In this document: positions 23,675 through 35,938 of the stretch, in pieces
Position numbering within the stretch: the stretch's first letter is position 1
Layout: each line of letters opens with the position of its first letter
Origin: Morella rubra
Lineage: Eukaryota > Streptophyta > Magnoliopsida > Fagales > Myricaceae
Assembly: GCA_003952965.2 (NCBI GenBank)
Contig: CM025855.1
Span: forward strand, 3,050,707-3,114,706
Length of the DNA stretch: 64,000 bases
Direction: 5' to 3'
Program-made: the position numbers and the translations under genes
The notes under the pieces: generated by a model
The model's database searches: none
Told to the model about the DNA's origin: nothing
What the model saw: only the letters and a program-made list of their open reading frames with translations

Positions 23675-24001
23675 TGTTGGGAAAAGCGGCACAAAAATTA
23701 AAGCAAGGGACATCAATAATTTACGTGGTTCGGCCCAATCTGCCTACGTCCACCCAGAGCAATTTTATTAAGAACGCTTAAGAAAATTACTCTCCCCGCC
23801 CAATACAATAGGCACATCATGCTCTTTCTCTCTGCCTAATGCTCACGCACTCTCACGTACCCCTTCTCCTATAATATAAATTACTATTTATAGGAAAAGA
23901 TACAAAGAAAAAACCTATATAAATTTGAAGTGGGAAGTAAGTAAACTTTTACTTAAAATCTACTTCTATTCTAAGTCTATCTTATATGTATGGACCCAAC
24001 A
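23675..24001 (-). repeat. 5' LTR (right) of TRIM-like element
   Basis: Direct repeat of 22237-22576, shorter by about 13 bp. It shows many C-to-T and G-to-A type differences and small gaps, so this insertion is clearly older than either full-length copia element in the window. Confidence 0.86.
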
Positions 24002-27000
24002 GTATTGACACCACTGCAAGCTCACGTGAATGTTGGGTTTGCTTTGCTTCTAGTTTCCCAGAGAGTTGCCTTTTTCTGTTCATTTCTGTCACCTGCAAAC
24101 GGGCACTTGTCACCATGTTCGCTTAGACACATCGCCCTTCTGCTCTAATATGTGATAGACAAGTGGGACCAGCAGAGAATTGGCTTACCTTTAGATGGTG
24201 AATAGAAAATTGTACGTGCAGTTAAGATCATAAACACAAACAGGACCTATACATACGTGAACACGTTTATGCGTGTCTGAGTCTTTTAATGGCAATTGCG
24301 CTTCTATATCAGAAAAACAATTGCAAAAGGGAGGGGTAATGGGTCGCATCGAAACGTTGTAAATTTTTTTTTGATAGAACAAAGGGGGCAGCCTTACCGG
24401 CTTGCCTCCTTGCGCCCGTCACTGAAGATTAATAAAAAAGTATTAAAATTAATAAAAAAAATGATTACGAGAAATTTTTGAAAATAGTTTAAAAATAATT
24501 CTTTAGAAAAAGGAGAAGAAATGAAAAAAAATTGCAAAAGAAGTTTTTTTTTTTCTTTTCTTAGCAAAGTTGCAAAAGAAATGCTTGGTGAACAGGGATG
24601 TACGTTTTGAAGTCTCCTTTGATCAGCTTCTTGACAGCCAAACGCCTTTTAAAAGTCCTCTGATAAGTAGACAAAAAAAGAAAAAGAAAAAAGAAGTCCT
24701 CGCAACTTCCAGAGAAACGCTTCGGAATATGTTCTGCTACAGTAAAGAAACACAGCGAACCGGTTCTTTTTAACATTCTTCAAAAAAATCTTCGGGCAGC
24801 GGTTCCCACCGCGTCCCTTCCCCACATTTTGTCAAAAATGATTTTAATTTCTTCGATGTAAAAGACGTTCGAATTTCCACCACGAGACAATTCGATCTGG
24901 ATTATGCTGAACTAAGTTAGTTTATTATTTATTTTAAATAATGATAAAAAAACACAATTTATCATTTTTTTTAAAAAAAAAATATATTTTTTCATCTACT
25001 AAATTACTACAAGTTTTATATTTTACACTTATGACTTATTTTATATATATTAGAGATATTTTTATCAATTCATTAAATTAATTTTTTTAAATATTATTAT
25101 TAAATATAAGTGTAAAGTGTCTAAAAAATTAACTATTTTTTAAAATATCTAAAATTGATAATTAAAAAATATAATATCTCAAAAATAAGAAGTTAGAATA
25201 TAAAATATAAATTTTATATTAGCTAGTGAATTAAAAGTGTATTTTTTTTTTCTCACCCTAATTTATGTTTGTGCTGCACAAAAGGCAGGCTACTTATTGC
25301 ACAAATAGTATAAACAGAAGGTTTATTAAATCTTTATTTTTTTACCTATTTAGGCAACAAGTTTATATGGAATTATAATTTTTTTTTTAAATTACGAAAC
25401 TTTAGAATAAAAATTTTACATAGTATTTGCCTTTTTAAAATTTTATCATCATTATAAAAATTTCTCTCTCATCACTATTTTCTTTTTTTTTTTTCACTTT
25501 CTTACTTTTTTATTCTCCTTCTTCACTTTTTTATCAATTACTAAAATTTTAACAAAATTTTATTTTCAAACACTATGTTAACCTTTCTGAATGTGCACGA
25601 TATTATTTTTATGTTAAATATACTATACACCGGTGTACTTCCAATTCCAAGAATTCTGACAAAATCAAAAGACAATTACGATAACGGTAAGGTTTACTCT
25701 TATTTCAAAATACATATTTGTGTTCGATTTCTTCTCCAGCAAGACACAAAGACGTTCAGAGTAGTACGGATTTGTAGTGTACTCTTTGAGCCTATTAGCT
25801 ATAGTCATACTCGTACGAATAAATAAGGTTTATTTATTTGATTAGACAAAAGATGAGTAAAAGAAAAAGAGGACTATTTTTTATTTTTTATTTTTTATTT
25901 TTTATTTTTTATAAAATATTACGTGCACACCATGTGCAAGTGAAAAGCAAAGGTAATCTTTTCTGGTACAAGATTTTTATTTTTTTTAAAAAAAGCAGAT
26001 GTAAAATTCGCTTTAGACGAAAGATGAAAGAGAACAGTAAAGAAAATATAAAATAAAATAAAGTAAGGGTTGTATGATAAGGTCCACGTCGCCTTCTCTT
26101 CCAGATCAACCTATAGTACTATATTTTGTTTTTCTTTTTATTTATTTATTTAGGGGCACTTTCCTACAGTCTCAAAAAGACACGTAAATATGGTATATAC
26201 AGCCTACAGGACAGCCAAGGATTCCATGAAGATTTAGATAATTTTTTTGTTTTTTCAATAAGTTGTACGGACCTATAATGATCTTCTACCTTTTTAAGAC
26301 ACTGCGATGAACATTAATCAAATAAATGCACTTTGATTTCCTAAGTGTTCTACTTCTTGTCTTGATCTTGAGTTAAAGACGTCAACCAGTAAACTGGAAG
26401 AGGCAACATAGTACTGACGTACGTAGGCTTTTTTATTGGGTTCTTCCTTTACCAAAAGCCCGTTCACATTGTTGAGCAATTAATGAGACAATGACGAATG
26501 AGATGAGACGTCGGATGTAATTGCTTCCATATATTGATATATCTAATAAATAAAGACAATTTATACTTTTTTTTATATTTAAATTTATTATTTTTATCAT
26601 GTTATACTATTAATTTTTAGATATTTTATATTTTCGTTAAAATTTTTCATTAATTTATATAAAAAATTATTTTTTGATTTATAAAGTTACTATTTTACTT
26701 TCCTAAAATGGTCAATATTAGAAAAAAATATATAGAGACAAAATTATTGTTTCACACACTAACAAATTATTATCTTTATCTAAATTAATCTAAAAAATTT
26801 TAAAAAAGATACTGCAAATTTTAAATTAATAAATAATAGGTTTAATGTGATAAAAATAATCAAATTTAAATATAAAATATTAAAACTCTTATAACTAGAA
26901 AATAGAAAATAAACTATCTTATATATATATATATATATATTATATATTACACAGGCCCATATCTTTCGTTCGGTTGGATTTTACTGAACTTTTCTTGGTA

Positions 27001-27385
27001 GGTCTGCTTTTATTTGTTCTTTGTCTGGTAAGAGGAATTCACTTTGTTACTGTTTCTATCATGTTCATGCACTTCGTTTATTTTATTTTGTAAATGTACT
27101 TTTTCTTCCACACTTATTTGTAGAGGTTTTTACTGTCACTGGTTAGTTAAAGACACGCAATGATGCCGATAAGATAACAAATATGTCACCAGAATACTAT
27201 TAATTAATTTGTAGGATTATGATATTCCATAATTATTTGAGTATCATAATATAAATTAGAGAGTGATAAATATAACATGTTAATTCTATATCATTTATAT
27301 AAATTTTTGAGCAATATAAAGTCTACGGTGTTTTCGGAAACTTCTTGATAATTGGCAACTAGCAAGAGTCAACACTGAAACTGCC

Positions 27386-27462
27386 TGATCAGCCCCAAGG
27401 CAGATAAATGATGGGCTTGCTTTGATCAGGCCCAAGGCAGATAAATCTAGCTGGGCTTGCTT
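27386..27462. repeat. Short tandem duplication (about 38 bp x 2)
   Basis: TGATCAG(C/G)CCCAAGGCAG followed by ATAAAT...GGGCTTGCTT occurs twice head to tail (27386-27422, 27423-27462), with a small internal difference. It contains TGATCA palindromes and lies about 650 bp upstream of small gene 1. Confidence 0.75.
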
Positions 27463-27828
27463 GGTTTATTTAAAGCCCATAAGAAGAGCCATGGACTTGG
27501 CAGAGAGAAGTAAAAAATTCACGTAGACAAATGCAAACTTGTTTTCTATTTATAGTTTATATTTCCCTCATCTATCCAAAGAGCCGAAAACCCAAAAAAA
27601 AAAAGAAAAGGTCTCTAAGAAAAAAATGAAACGTGTAACGTGTTAATCATCTGTTGGGTGTGGGGCAAAAAGGAAGCTTCGCGTCCGGTCCAGAACACAA
27701 ACCCCGTGGAAGCTTCGCTTCCGCGTCATTACTCTTTGATCCAAATCAGTAACCGACTTTGTGCTCATTGGCATTGGACCGTCCAACTAGAATCGAACCC
27801 TTACACGTTTCCATCCGACCCCACCACA

Positions 27829-27870
27829 CGAGTTACCGACGGCCAAGATTCAATTATCTCCAAACATAAA
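27829..27870 (+). promoter_or_regulatory. Conserved promoter block of small gene 1
   Basis: A GAGTTA-n-GACGGCCAAGATT-n-ATCTCCAAA block, 287 bp upstream of the ATG, is repeated in front of small genes 2 (45353) and 3 (48854). A second shared pyrimidine-rich block with 'ctttaaatgcctcctctctcc' (about 27975-27997) sits at the expected TATA/start region. Confidence 0.65.
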
Positions 27871-28115
27871 GTCACTGTTGTTCATGAGCAGCCAACGGCC
27901 AACCCACTAACACCCAGCACCCACCGCCCTTCCTTCGAGATCTTTCTAGCTAAGTCTTTCAATTCCCTCCGGTTTCTCTTTAAATGCCTCCTCTCTCCAC
28001 CTCTACCTTCCTTGTGGATAAGCCTCGCAATACTCAAACAAGCTCTCAGTTTGCTATCAAGACCTTACGGTTCCTACTTTTCTGAAACTCAAGTTTTCTT
28101 TTCAAAGCCATAGCC

Positions 28116-28364
28116 ATGATGATGTCGATGTTCAGCTCCTTCGACGCGCTCTGCGCCGAATCCTACGGTCAGAAGGTCAGCTTGTCGATGGGTCCGACCA
28201 AGGAGCCGAAGCCTAAGCCGAAGGAAAGAGCTCCAGAAGGGTATTCGACCCCTCCAAAACACTGCAGCGGACAAAGGCAACCACAAGAAAAACAACAGAG
28301 GATGCCGAGGTTTGCACCGGAGTTGGATGGGGTCCACTGCTTTGAAACCATTGTACCGTACTGA
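28116..28364 (+). CDS. Small protein 1 (82 aa) with C-terminal FAPELDG-x-H-x-FET motif
   Basis: Single exon. It starts at the first of three in-frame ATGs (28116, 28119, 28122) and ends in TGA at 28362-28364. The N-terminus MFSSFDALCAESYGQKV is shared with small genes 2 and 3. The middle is charged and proline-rich (KEPKPKPKERAP), and the C-terminus is FAPELDGVHCFETIVPY. No signal peptide or membrane segment is visible. It looks like an intrinsically disordered linker between two conserved ends, which could be interaction sites; the function is unknown to me. A conserved block 287 bp upstream and the coding similarity to two neighbours support a real, selected gene. Confidence 0.8.
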   Translation: MMMSMFSSFDALCAESYGQKVSLSMGPTKEPKPKPKERAPEGYSTPPKHCSGQRQPQEKQQRMPRFAPELDGVHCFETIVPY

Positions 28365-28858
28365 GTTCTTTGCAGTACTTTTGCATCTACAATGTTTTGT
28401 AAAGTTGGAATTTAGAAAAAAATTCAATTTTGAAATTCTTTAATTTCACTTATGTCCATGCCCTTCAATCCTTTTTTTTTTTTGGTTCGGTAAATATTGT
28501 TTTTGGGTAACGAGCACCTTTGTCTTTTTTTGGACATACCGAGAGGCTTAACAAAGTCGTAAAATTTTAATAAATATTTTAATAGTTAAATTGGGTAAGT
28601 TAATTATGTACGTTTTTTCTTTATTTTTTTTTTATAAAGTAAGTTTAATAATTTGGAGTGTAAGTTATAAAATAAATAAAAAATCACAAAATATTATTTT
28701 TAAAATAATTAAAATAAAGAAAAAAATCAGCAAAACATAAAAGAAATAAAAGATATTTAACGTCCATTCTAGCTACAACAAGCATCCAGAAGACTATCAG
28801 CCGGCCTGCTATCGCCGTCCTTTTCATCATCCTGGTCGACTGATGAAGTGCCATTTCT
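28365..28858. other. 3' flank of small gene 1 and distal end of copy B
   Basis: AT-rich, with T-runs (about 28470-28482, 28622-28633) and no ORF. Homology to copy A starts at 28742, so the duplication junction lies about 380 bp after the small gene. Confidence 0.5.
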
Positions 28859-31800
28859 TTATTTCTCCACCAGAGCGCCATGCTCCATGAATAATCGACT
28901 CAAGATAGGTTCAACATTTTGCCTTCTTGACTGCAACCCCTCGAAAGTTCGCCCATCGTTGGCATGTAGAGCCCAGGTTCCGGTTCACTGAGAAGTTTAC
29001 GTAGAAGAGAGGTGAAGAAAAAGGAAGCTAGGAAACAGAAGCAAGGCATGTCAAATTCTATGTATATACTGACCTCAAATTCAATGCAGCAGAAAGTTGC
29101 TTCAGTTCATCAAGCATGCTGGCCACTTCCTCGAATAGGTTTTCATCATTGTGGTCAATATGGTTTTCACGGCAGTCAGTCATAACAGTACTGACAAGGT
29201 GAATACTTTTCTCCACATCCACCTGATATTTAAGAAGGAAAGGGAAACTCAGCGTGGTGCAAGTATGCCTACTTCTCTATAAAGAGTCCAACAAAATTCA
29301 AAACAAATGTGTTACCTTCATTGCTTGGGGATTTGACACCAAGCTCTTTGGATCACTACCATTATCCGGTGACTTGAGAGCTTCAAATATTCCCCAAAAG
29401 TAACTATAATTCATTGGCACTTCTTCTCCACTTATGTTGGTCGAGTTTTCAGGTGCAAGCTCAGAACACTCCCGATCAAGAAGAAAGCACTTTAGCACAA
29501 GAATTGGAAGCACACCCATCAATAGCACCTTGTGACGAGGCTTCGACTGTCTCTGGAAACAAGACTCTGTTGATGTCCTCCCTGCTCTGCTTTACCGTCA
29601 TGTTCACAAAAATAGCATCAGGACAATCAAACTGTGAACAATTCTTTCTCAAACTCACGATTACAAGAGGATCGTGAATCTTTTTAAATGCTTCACCAAG
29701 CACATTTATATTATTATTACGTGAATGTTTCCAGGGACATATACTCCCGAAGGGACATCAATTAAATTCACTTGGAAGTTGCTCAGTAATATAGCCCCTT
29801 CCAAGCAAATCAACAAGCAAATCAAAGAAGTCCCAAGAGTTCAGATGAACCAAACATATAAGAGCAACCAATCTCAAAACCAGCAGTGGATAGTACTCCT
29901 CCACATTTATGTTAGACTTTCTGATCCATTCAGTTAAATCTTCTTATTATAAAAGAAGCTGCCGAACAACATCACCAATGAACTTGTAGACGCTTCCCAG
30001 GAATGGTTGCCCTTCAGCAACTGGAATGGAATTTTGGTTGGTATCTACCTTAGGTAGTTAAACCATTCAGCAAAAGAGGACTTTGATGTGATGAAGAAAC
30101 CTTGGAAGCAAGAGGCCAAGATCAGTAGCCGTTCAACAAGATACAAGAAACAACCGGGAGAAATGTAGTCTATTTCTTTCCTCCAGTTTACCCAGCAAGT
30201 ATCCAACAAAGCTTCATGTAGCTTCTCAGGCACAGTACCATGTGGAAATTTTGATCTCAGCTGCCCACACAGAATCTGAATCAATGTCTTCCAGAGTGGA
30301 TTCCTATCATCCCCATCAAACCGTTTCAATATCTCCTCACATAAATAATTTTTTAACTTCACTGCACCAAGAATTACCATTACAACTCTTCCAATTCTCC
30401 CACAAGTGAGCTTACCCTTCAAGCTAATGTTTTCAACTATCACCTGTTGTAGTAAATGATTTGAAACCTCGGTTTCTCTCAGAGAAAGCATGTTATCCGA
30501 CAATGATTTCCGCCAGTCTAAGGGAAATATAAGACCAAAGTAAGATTCAGTGGAAAATTTGACAAATCTCTGCAGTGCCTTGACATTATAGTGGCTGCAG
30601 TTCAGATACTTGGATTCCAAAAGAAAATTTGCAACCTCAAATATAAGAGTAAGACATCTGCTTCCGCTGAACATGGAGAGGGAATTATCTGATGTGAAAT
30701 TATAAAGCGCTTCAAGATTCTCCAAAACCTTCAGACCAACAAAAAGTAATTCTGAACACCAGTAACTTCGAACAGTTGAAACAAAATGGCGAACATCAAT
30801 AGAAACCAAATTTCCACTCCGGTGAAGAAATTCATTATCCAATTCTCTCACCCAATCAGCATCAGAGTTGAGCAAAACATAAACAGCAATTATATCATGA
30901 AATTGCTTCCACACTCCGAAGTAGTTCAAACAGAAATCTCCATAACTTGTATTTGTTAACATCTTGGGTTACAACATCTGAGACACTGAGAACATTCAGA
31001 ATCTGATCTCTCCAAAAATTCCAAAAGTAAACCAGTGTTTCTACAGAACTTTGATTTTAGAGCTTAATTGTCCTGAATTCTTTACCAGGTCAGAGACAAT
31101 TTGATCCTCCCACACATACTTTGAGCAACTTGAACAAAGATGAGCATCTATTATCTTCCGAGCAGATATTATTTCACCACCTACACTCTTGTGTCTCTGA
31201 GAAGCATTCAGATAATTTTTCATCACGGACAGGTTACTCTGCTCATGAGATAAAACATCAGCTTCCGTACAAACGAAAGCAAAAAATGTGTCCGACACAT
31301 TCTTTGCAAATGACTTGGCCTTTTCCAAGAGCTCCTGCTTCTGTGTAAACTGCTTTAAAGGCCAGCCTTCGCTTCCAGGTGCCCATAATGAGTTGGACAG
31401 GACGAAGAAAAGAATTAGCCTTGATGCTTCTTGAAAATTGCCAGCCTTTCCTTGGAGATCAGCTGTCCGTAGAATCTCCCCTCTCAGCTTTGCAATGTTT
31501 GCAGCCTCTAAGAAGTTTCCCGATTCTTCCTCCAGCAACAGAAGCTCCTCAAGACAACCCAAAGGCTTCAAAAACTTGCGCATCAATTCTATGGATTGAA
31601 AAGCTTTAACAAATTTCATCATGGATCTAGGATCTTTAAGCTCATAAATATGGCGAGCACCACTCTCTATAAACTCTTGTTCAATTTTTTCTATTTCTTT
31701 TCTCTTCGAAGCACACCAACTGTCAGTTAGTTACATCTTGTTTCCAATTTTCAATGTACTGGAAACCTTTGTCAAATAATTTTCCCTTGGTGCAAACTTG

Positions 31801-32706
31801 CAGACATTCCGTGAAAAAATGCCCCTGGCATACACATCAGCTGCAAGTTCATAGCATCCAGCAAGGAAAAAGCACTCCCCGGCCTTTTCTAGCTCAGATT
31901 CTCCACATTTTTCTAAGTAAAGCCTGCCTGCAACAATCAGAAGTTTAAAATTTACAAAGACAAAATCCAGCAAGCTGAAATCTAACCCCCTCTGACTTGT
32001 ACTTTGTCTTCAAGTTCAGTTTTTTGTTTTGATGGATTTACCGATTTATGACAATAAATCCAGAACATGGAAAGAATTTCAACCCTCGCATGACAAGTTT
32101 CAGATAGAAAGTATAAGATCAATTCCAATAAGAATGGAAAAAAAATGGAAATAACACCCAAGTAAACAGTAAAAAAGCTAAGACAATTTCCACAGCGGTA
32201 AACAATGGCTCTGGCCCCCCAAGTTATCTCTAGCAAAAAACCAGCAATGACACTCATTTCCAGCACAGATTTGTCGTTCCCAAATCGTAGTCATTAATAT
32301 CCTCAATCACACAAAAGGTTCTAATATTCAATTGTCAGGGAGTGAAATTTAAAGATAATGCTTATGTTTCACATAAATGTAGTAGGGAAATTAGAACCCC
32401 AACACTACAATGCATGTCAAAGATGTAAGGTTACATTTTTTTTACCAATATCAGAGAATCAATGCATACCAGCTCTTTCGTACTCCTCCATATCAATGAA
32501 ACACAGGGCAGCATAATCAGCCTTGCCTATAGCTTCAAATATATCAGCAGCTTCCCTGAGGATAACATTTGCTGCTTCTGGATTCGAATGGCGCATATGT
32601 CAGCCTTAGATCTGAGGCCAGCAGCCTTAGACCGTCTTTTCCAATAAGTATCGCCAGCCCTTTCAAAGCACATTGTTGCCATTTCATAGTTGCTATCCTG
32701 ATATAA
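28859..32706 (-). pseudogene. Copy B exons 11-14: TPR-like C-terminal region
   Basis: Same arrangement as copy A (exon 11 32470-32706; exon 12 29316-31927; exons 13-14 29074-29222 and 28859-28987). A 305-residue open block at 30045-30962 and a 193-residue block at 31041-31622 show where the frame survives longer than in copy A. The C-run near 28938 lost one base relative to copy A, shifting the last residues. Confidence 0.7.
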
Positions 32707-33228
32707 CTGCAAGAGAACAGAAAAGGAGTTAAGACAACCATCGGAAGATGATGGCATCTGCAGAAGAAAGGAAACGGCATTAAAGATCCTCATCCCCTGA
32801 TTCAAAGGTAATATTAGTGCAGAGGAGCAACAATAACAGCAACAGTAGAAACCAACAACAATGACATTGTCATCCTCATCCTTGTCATTTCTTAGGCAGT
32901 TCATCAAGGGAAACAACTATAAGTCAAGGACACTAACAAAGAGGAACAATCAGATTATTAAAATCACTCTGAATTTTTTTCATTCATTAACCTGAGGTTT
33001 TCCCAGTTACAATCGAGGGACAATATCAAGGGCACTGTATCTAGAGGAGATAGAAGTAGTAGAGATGATTGCAAAGACATTTGCAAGTCTATTAGACTCA
33101 CAAAGTTGAGCAATCTGATTGTCCTTTCAACATGATTTTTTTTTCTAAACAGTAACAAAGGGTTTCTGGTCACAATTGCAGCAAAATATGTTTCTGTAAC
33201 ACAGGATCACAATTAAAGTCATAGTAAC

Positions 33229-35794
33229 CTTGATGCCCTGTGACCTCCACTCCTCTGAACTGCTAGCAACTTGCATTGCCTGAACAAGTGAGCCATCCAG
33301 TTTTCTGTCTTGGACTAGACACTTTTTCTGCCAATAGTCAAACATAGGTCGGCAGATATCCACAGCATCCTCACAAATCCACAACCGCTGCCTTGTACGA
33401 GTTATAGCTACATAAAGTTGCTTTAATTCGGAGCACAAGACATTGTGTTTAGCAACGCTGAAACTTGTGGAGCCAGGCGAAAGTTGAGTCGAGCATGTCT
33501 TGTTCCTTCATATATTCATATATCACCCTCCATTGATTTTTCAGAGGTGATGAGCCAAAAAAGTTATACAACATCACGTCCTACACAAAGGCAAAATAAG
33601 AGTCAGAAGGGCAGGAAAATGTGACTCTCAATTACTGATTATCATAATTCAATTTCGGTTTGCATACAAGACCTCTGACAAAAATACACTAGAGACATGG
33701 TGCTTGAACCTTAAGAAATATTTTGGCATTTGACTCTGTCAAATATAACAGAAGGCATCTTAAACAAATGAAAACTCCCAGAACTAATCACCTGAAATTC
33801 AAGGCCCTTACACTCCAAAATTGTCAGAACAAGAGATTGCTTCCCAACAAAATTCGTAATTTCCTTCCGAACAGAATCATCCCGTACCAATATTACCTGC
33901 TCTGCACCAAAGCCAACAATACTCGCTCCAGTATTTCCAGTGCTTCCAAAAATAGTGACAATTGCATTTCCATTGTCACCTGATTGAAGAAAAATTGGAG
34001 CTTCCCCATTGACAAGACTAGTCTCAGGCTCTAAAACATCAATAGATTGAGGGAAGAAATGATAAATAAGTTCAATAATGCTCTGGGCAAGTTTAAGAAC
34101 CCCGTCATGAGTACGGAAGTTCTGTCTCAAATGGAAAATATCAGAGATTATTCCTTTCCTTCCTCTTTTATCATGTCCACTGCCTTTTGATTCCAATAAA
34201 AACTTGTTGTAGAATAAAGATCGAATATCCTGGAATCTAAAATCAATTCCCCTCGAAATTGTCTGTGCTGTATCACCAGAGAAAACAAAACCTTCTTCTA
34301 CATTTTTGCAGATATATTTGAATAATGCAATTTGGCTCAATGTAAGATCCTGCACCTCATCTACATATATGAAATCCATTATATCACCCGCATATCTTTC
34401 GACTCTCAACCGACGATGAAGATCAATCACAAGATCAGCCAAATCAAACTCACCATTTTCCATCTTCATTTTTTCATACTTTTGAAAGATATCGTATATT
34501 ACTTCTCTCTCCTGTCTACTTAAACTGGAAACACTGCTCTCTGAGAGTTGAATATACTCATCACGACTGAGTTTACCATCACTTGCCTGCGCACCACCTT
34601 TTATGTGAGAGATAATCTGTGTGAAAACTCGGGAAGAATCGAGATTCTTAGTCAACTTAGTGTTGAAGCGGGGCCAGTAGGAGGAACTAAACCTCTCATA
34701 ATGAACTTCTTTCATTCTTATAAAGGACTGTAAGGCAACTGATCTACCACTAACTCGACCATGAGAAAGTTTCCACAATTCATGGAATCTTTCAAAGTAC
34801 GAATTACCCAAAGTTCCGTCAAGCATCAGCAGAAATTTTTGAAATGTTACCACCAGAGGGTATAAATTGGGTGGAACATCAACAAAAGAATCTGGGATAT
34901 CCTTGAATTGAGCTGCATCATCAAATTCATCAGTATCAAATGAACTGCTTCCTTTTGAAGAATTACCACCACAGGCAGCGCTGCTAAACATGTTTTCAGA
35001 AAGGTCTACAAAAAAGAAGAAAGAAACGTTAAAAAAGTTTGACTATCTTTATTATTGTTGCTACATAAAAAACAACTCTGTTTCAATAAGAAGTGCAGGT
35101 ACTACAAAATAAGAAATAGCATGAGGATTTGTTGGCAAGTTTCTAACTTTTCTAAGACTTAAGCAGAACCTAAAGCGAACAGATTTCAGAAGGTTTTCCC
35201 AAACTCAATGAAACTCATGGCTCCATGCATTCCAATGAGAACACTAAAGGAGCAAAAATGGTAGATTGGAACAACAATTGTACAATATAATCTACTCACC
35301 TTTTCAAGTTAGAAACATGTTGTTTGACAACATAACACAGTTTATGACTCACTGTCACAAAAAGCTGGCGCAATATAGTTCCCCTCGCTTCTGGCATAGC
35401 CTCCTCAATCTCCTGATTATGCATAGTTCTATTTCCAGTAACTTTATAACCAAACGAGTCTGCTGCCATATGGAAAAGTTTTTCTTTTTCCAGTAACTTC
35501 ATAGTCAAAACGGTAGTTTTTCCAGTACCTGACCGTCCAATAATAAAGGCACTTCTAGGAAAAAGGATGACCTCTCGCTCTTCGTCATTTACTTCAAATG
35601 GGAGATCCAATTCACCATCCTCATTGGTAGAAAGCAACTGGCCCACTACCCCTGATGATAAAGAGTAGAATTTCATCAGCATCAGACTCTCACTCCCCAC
35701 TGCATTCTCAACATAATTGCTACCCTCAGTAGCAGCATTCTTAATCCGGACAATATCCGAAGTGATTGACCAACTCTTTGGAACTTCCAAAGAC
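33229..35794 (-). pseudogene. Copy B exons 8-10: UvrD-like SF1A helicase module
   Basis: Exon 8 (35300-35794) is open through GRSGTGKTT to the SNLKR end. Exon 9 (33792-34980) is open and differs from copy A at only one base that I could see (codon variant over 34370-34373). It starts at a tandem acceptor TTTAGCAG|CGC. Exon 10 (33229-33580) has an extra base near 33481 that separates its first 35 or so residues from the motif VI stretch YVAITRTRQRLW. ATPase residues are otherwise complete. Confidence 0.8.
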
Positions 35795-35938
35795 CTGTGC
35801 AAAAAAAAGCAACCAAACAAAAGTTAAACAAACTGAAAAAAAAATTAAACATCCAAATAAGGCGATGGCATTGCCCAAGTTTGAAAAAATCAGCCCCATC
35901 ACTAATAATCTTCTTAGAATGCAAAACAAAAGAAATAC

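Larger units (their letters stand above)
22237..24001 (-). mobile_element. TRIM-like non-autonomous LTR element with gag remnant
   Basis: Two direct LTRs of about 330 bp (TGTTGGG...CCCAACA) enclose only about 1.1 kb. A perfect 5-bp target duplication GTATT flanks the element (22232-22236, 24002-24006). A tRNA-Met-type primer site abuts the right LTR and a purine-rich tract abuts the left one, so the element runs on the minus strand. The interior encodes a copia gag fragment and nothing recognisable from pol. Small size and lack of pol fit a TRIM or deletion derivative mobilised by another copia element. Confidence 0.85.
3419..24945. repeat. Segmental duplication, copy A
   Basis: Homology with 28742-42172 begins abruptly at the shared 'agaaataaaagata' on the left. 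It runs through the whole helicase gene and its upstream region, and fades near the shared 'tagtttattatt' at about 24920-24945. Copy A is about 8 kb longer because of three insertions absent from copy B: a copia element (13989-18574), a LINE-derived block (20067-21016) and a block at about 21525-24500 that includes a TRIM-like LTR element. Similarity is uneven: close to identical over roughly 3.4-13.86 kb (one difference seen across the 1189-nt exon 9) but about 10-14% divergent on the 5' side of the gene. Confidence 0.9.
24007..28115. other. AT-rich spacer upstream of small gene 1
   Basis: No supported gene. At 24375-24430 a T-run followed by 'gggggcagccttaccggcttgcctcc' looks like a short retroposon tail. 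At 24510-24945 the sequence aligns with the distal upstream region of copy B. From 24.95 to 27.3 kb the DNA is very AT-rich, with an (ATTTTTT)n microsatellite at about 25876-25913 and an (AT)n run at about 26921-26941. The last 290 bp hold the promoter of the small gene. Confidence 0.5.

Noticed and set aside
25876..25913. Possible CRISPR-like or regular array in the (ATTTTTT)n stretch
   Set aside because: A simple microsatellite without spacers; CRISPR is not expected in a plant genome.
34980..35020. Loss of a splice acceptor (TGTAG|ACC) in copy A exon 9 relative to copy B
   Set aside because: The phase shows that the true acceptor is TTTAG|CGC in copy A and TTTAGCAG|CGC in copy B, so both copies keep a usable site.
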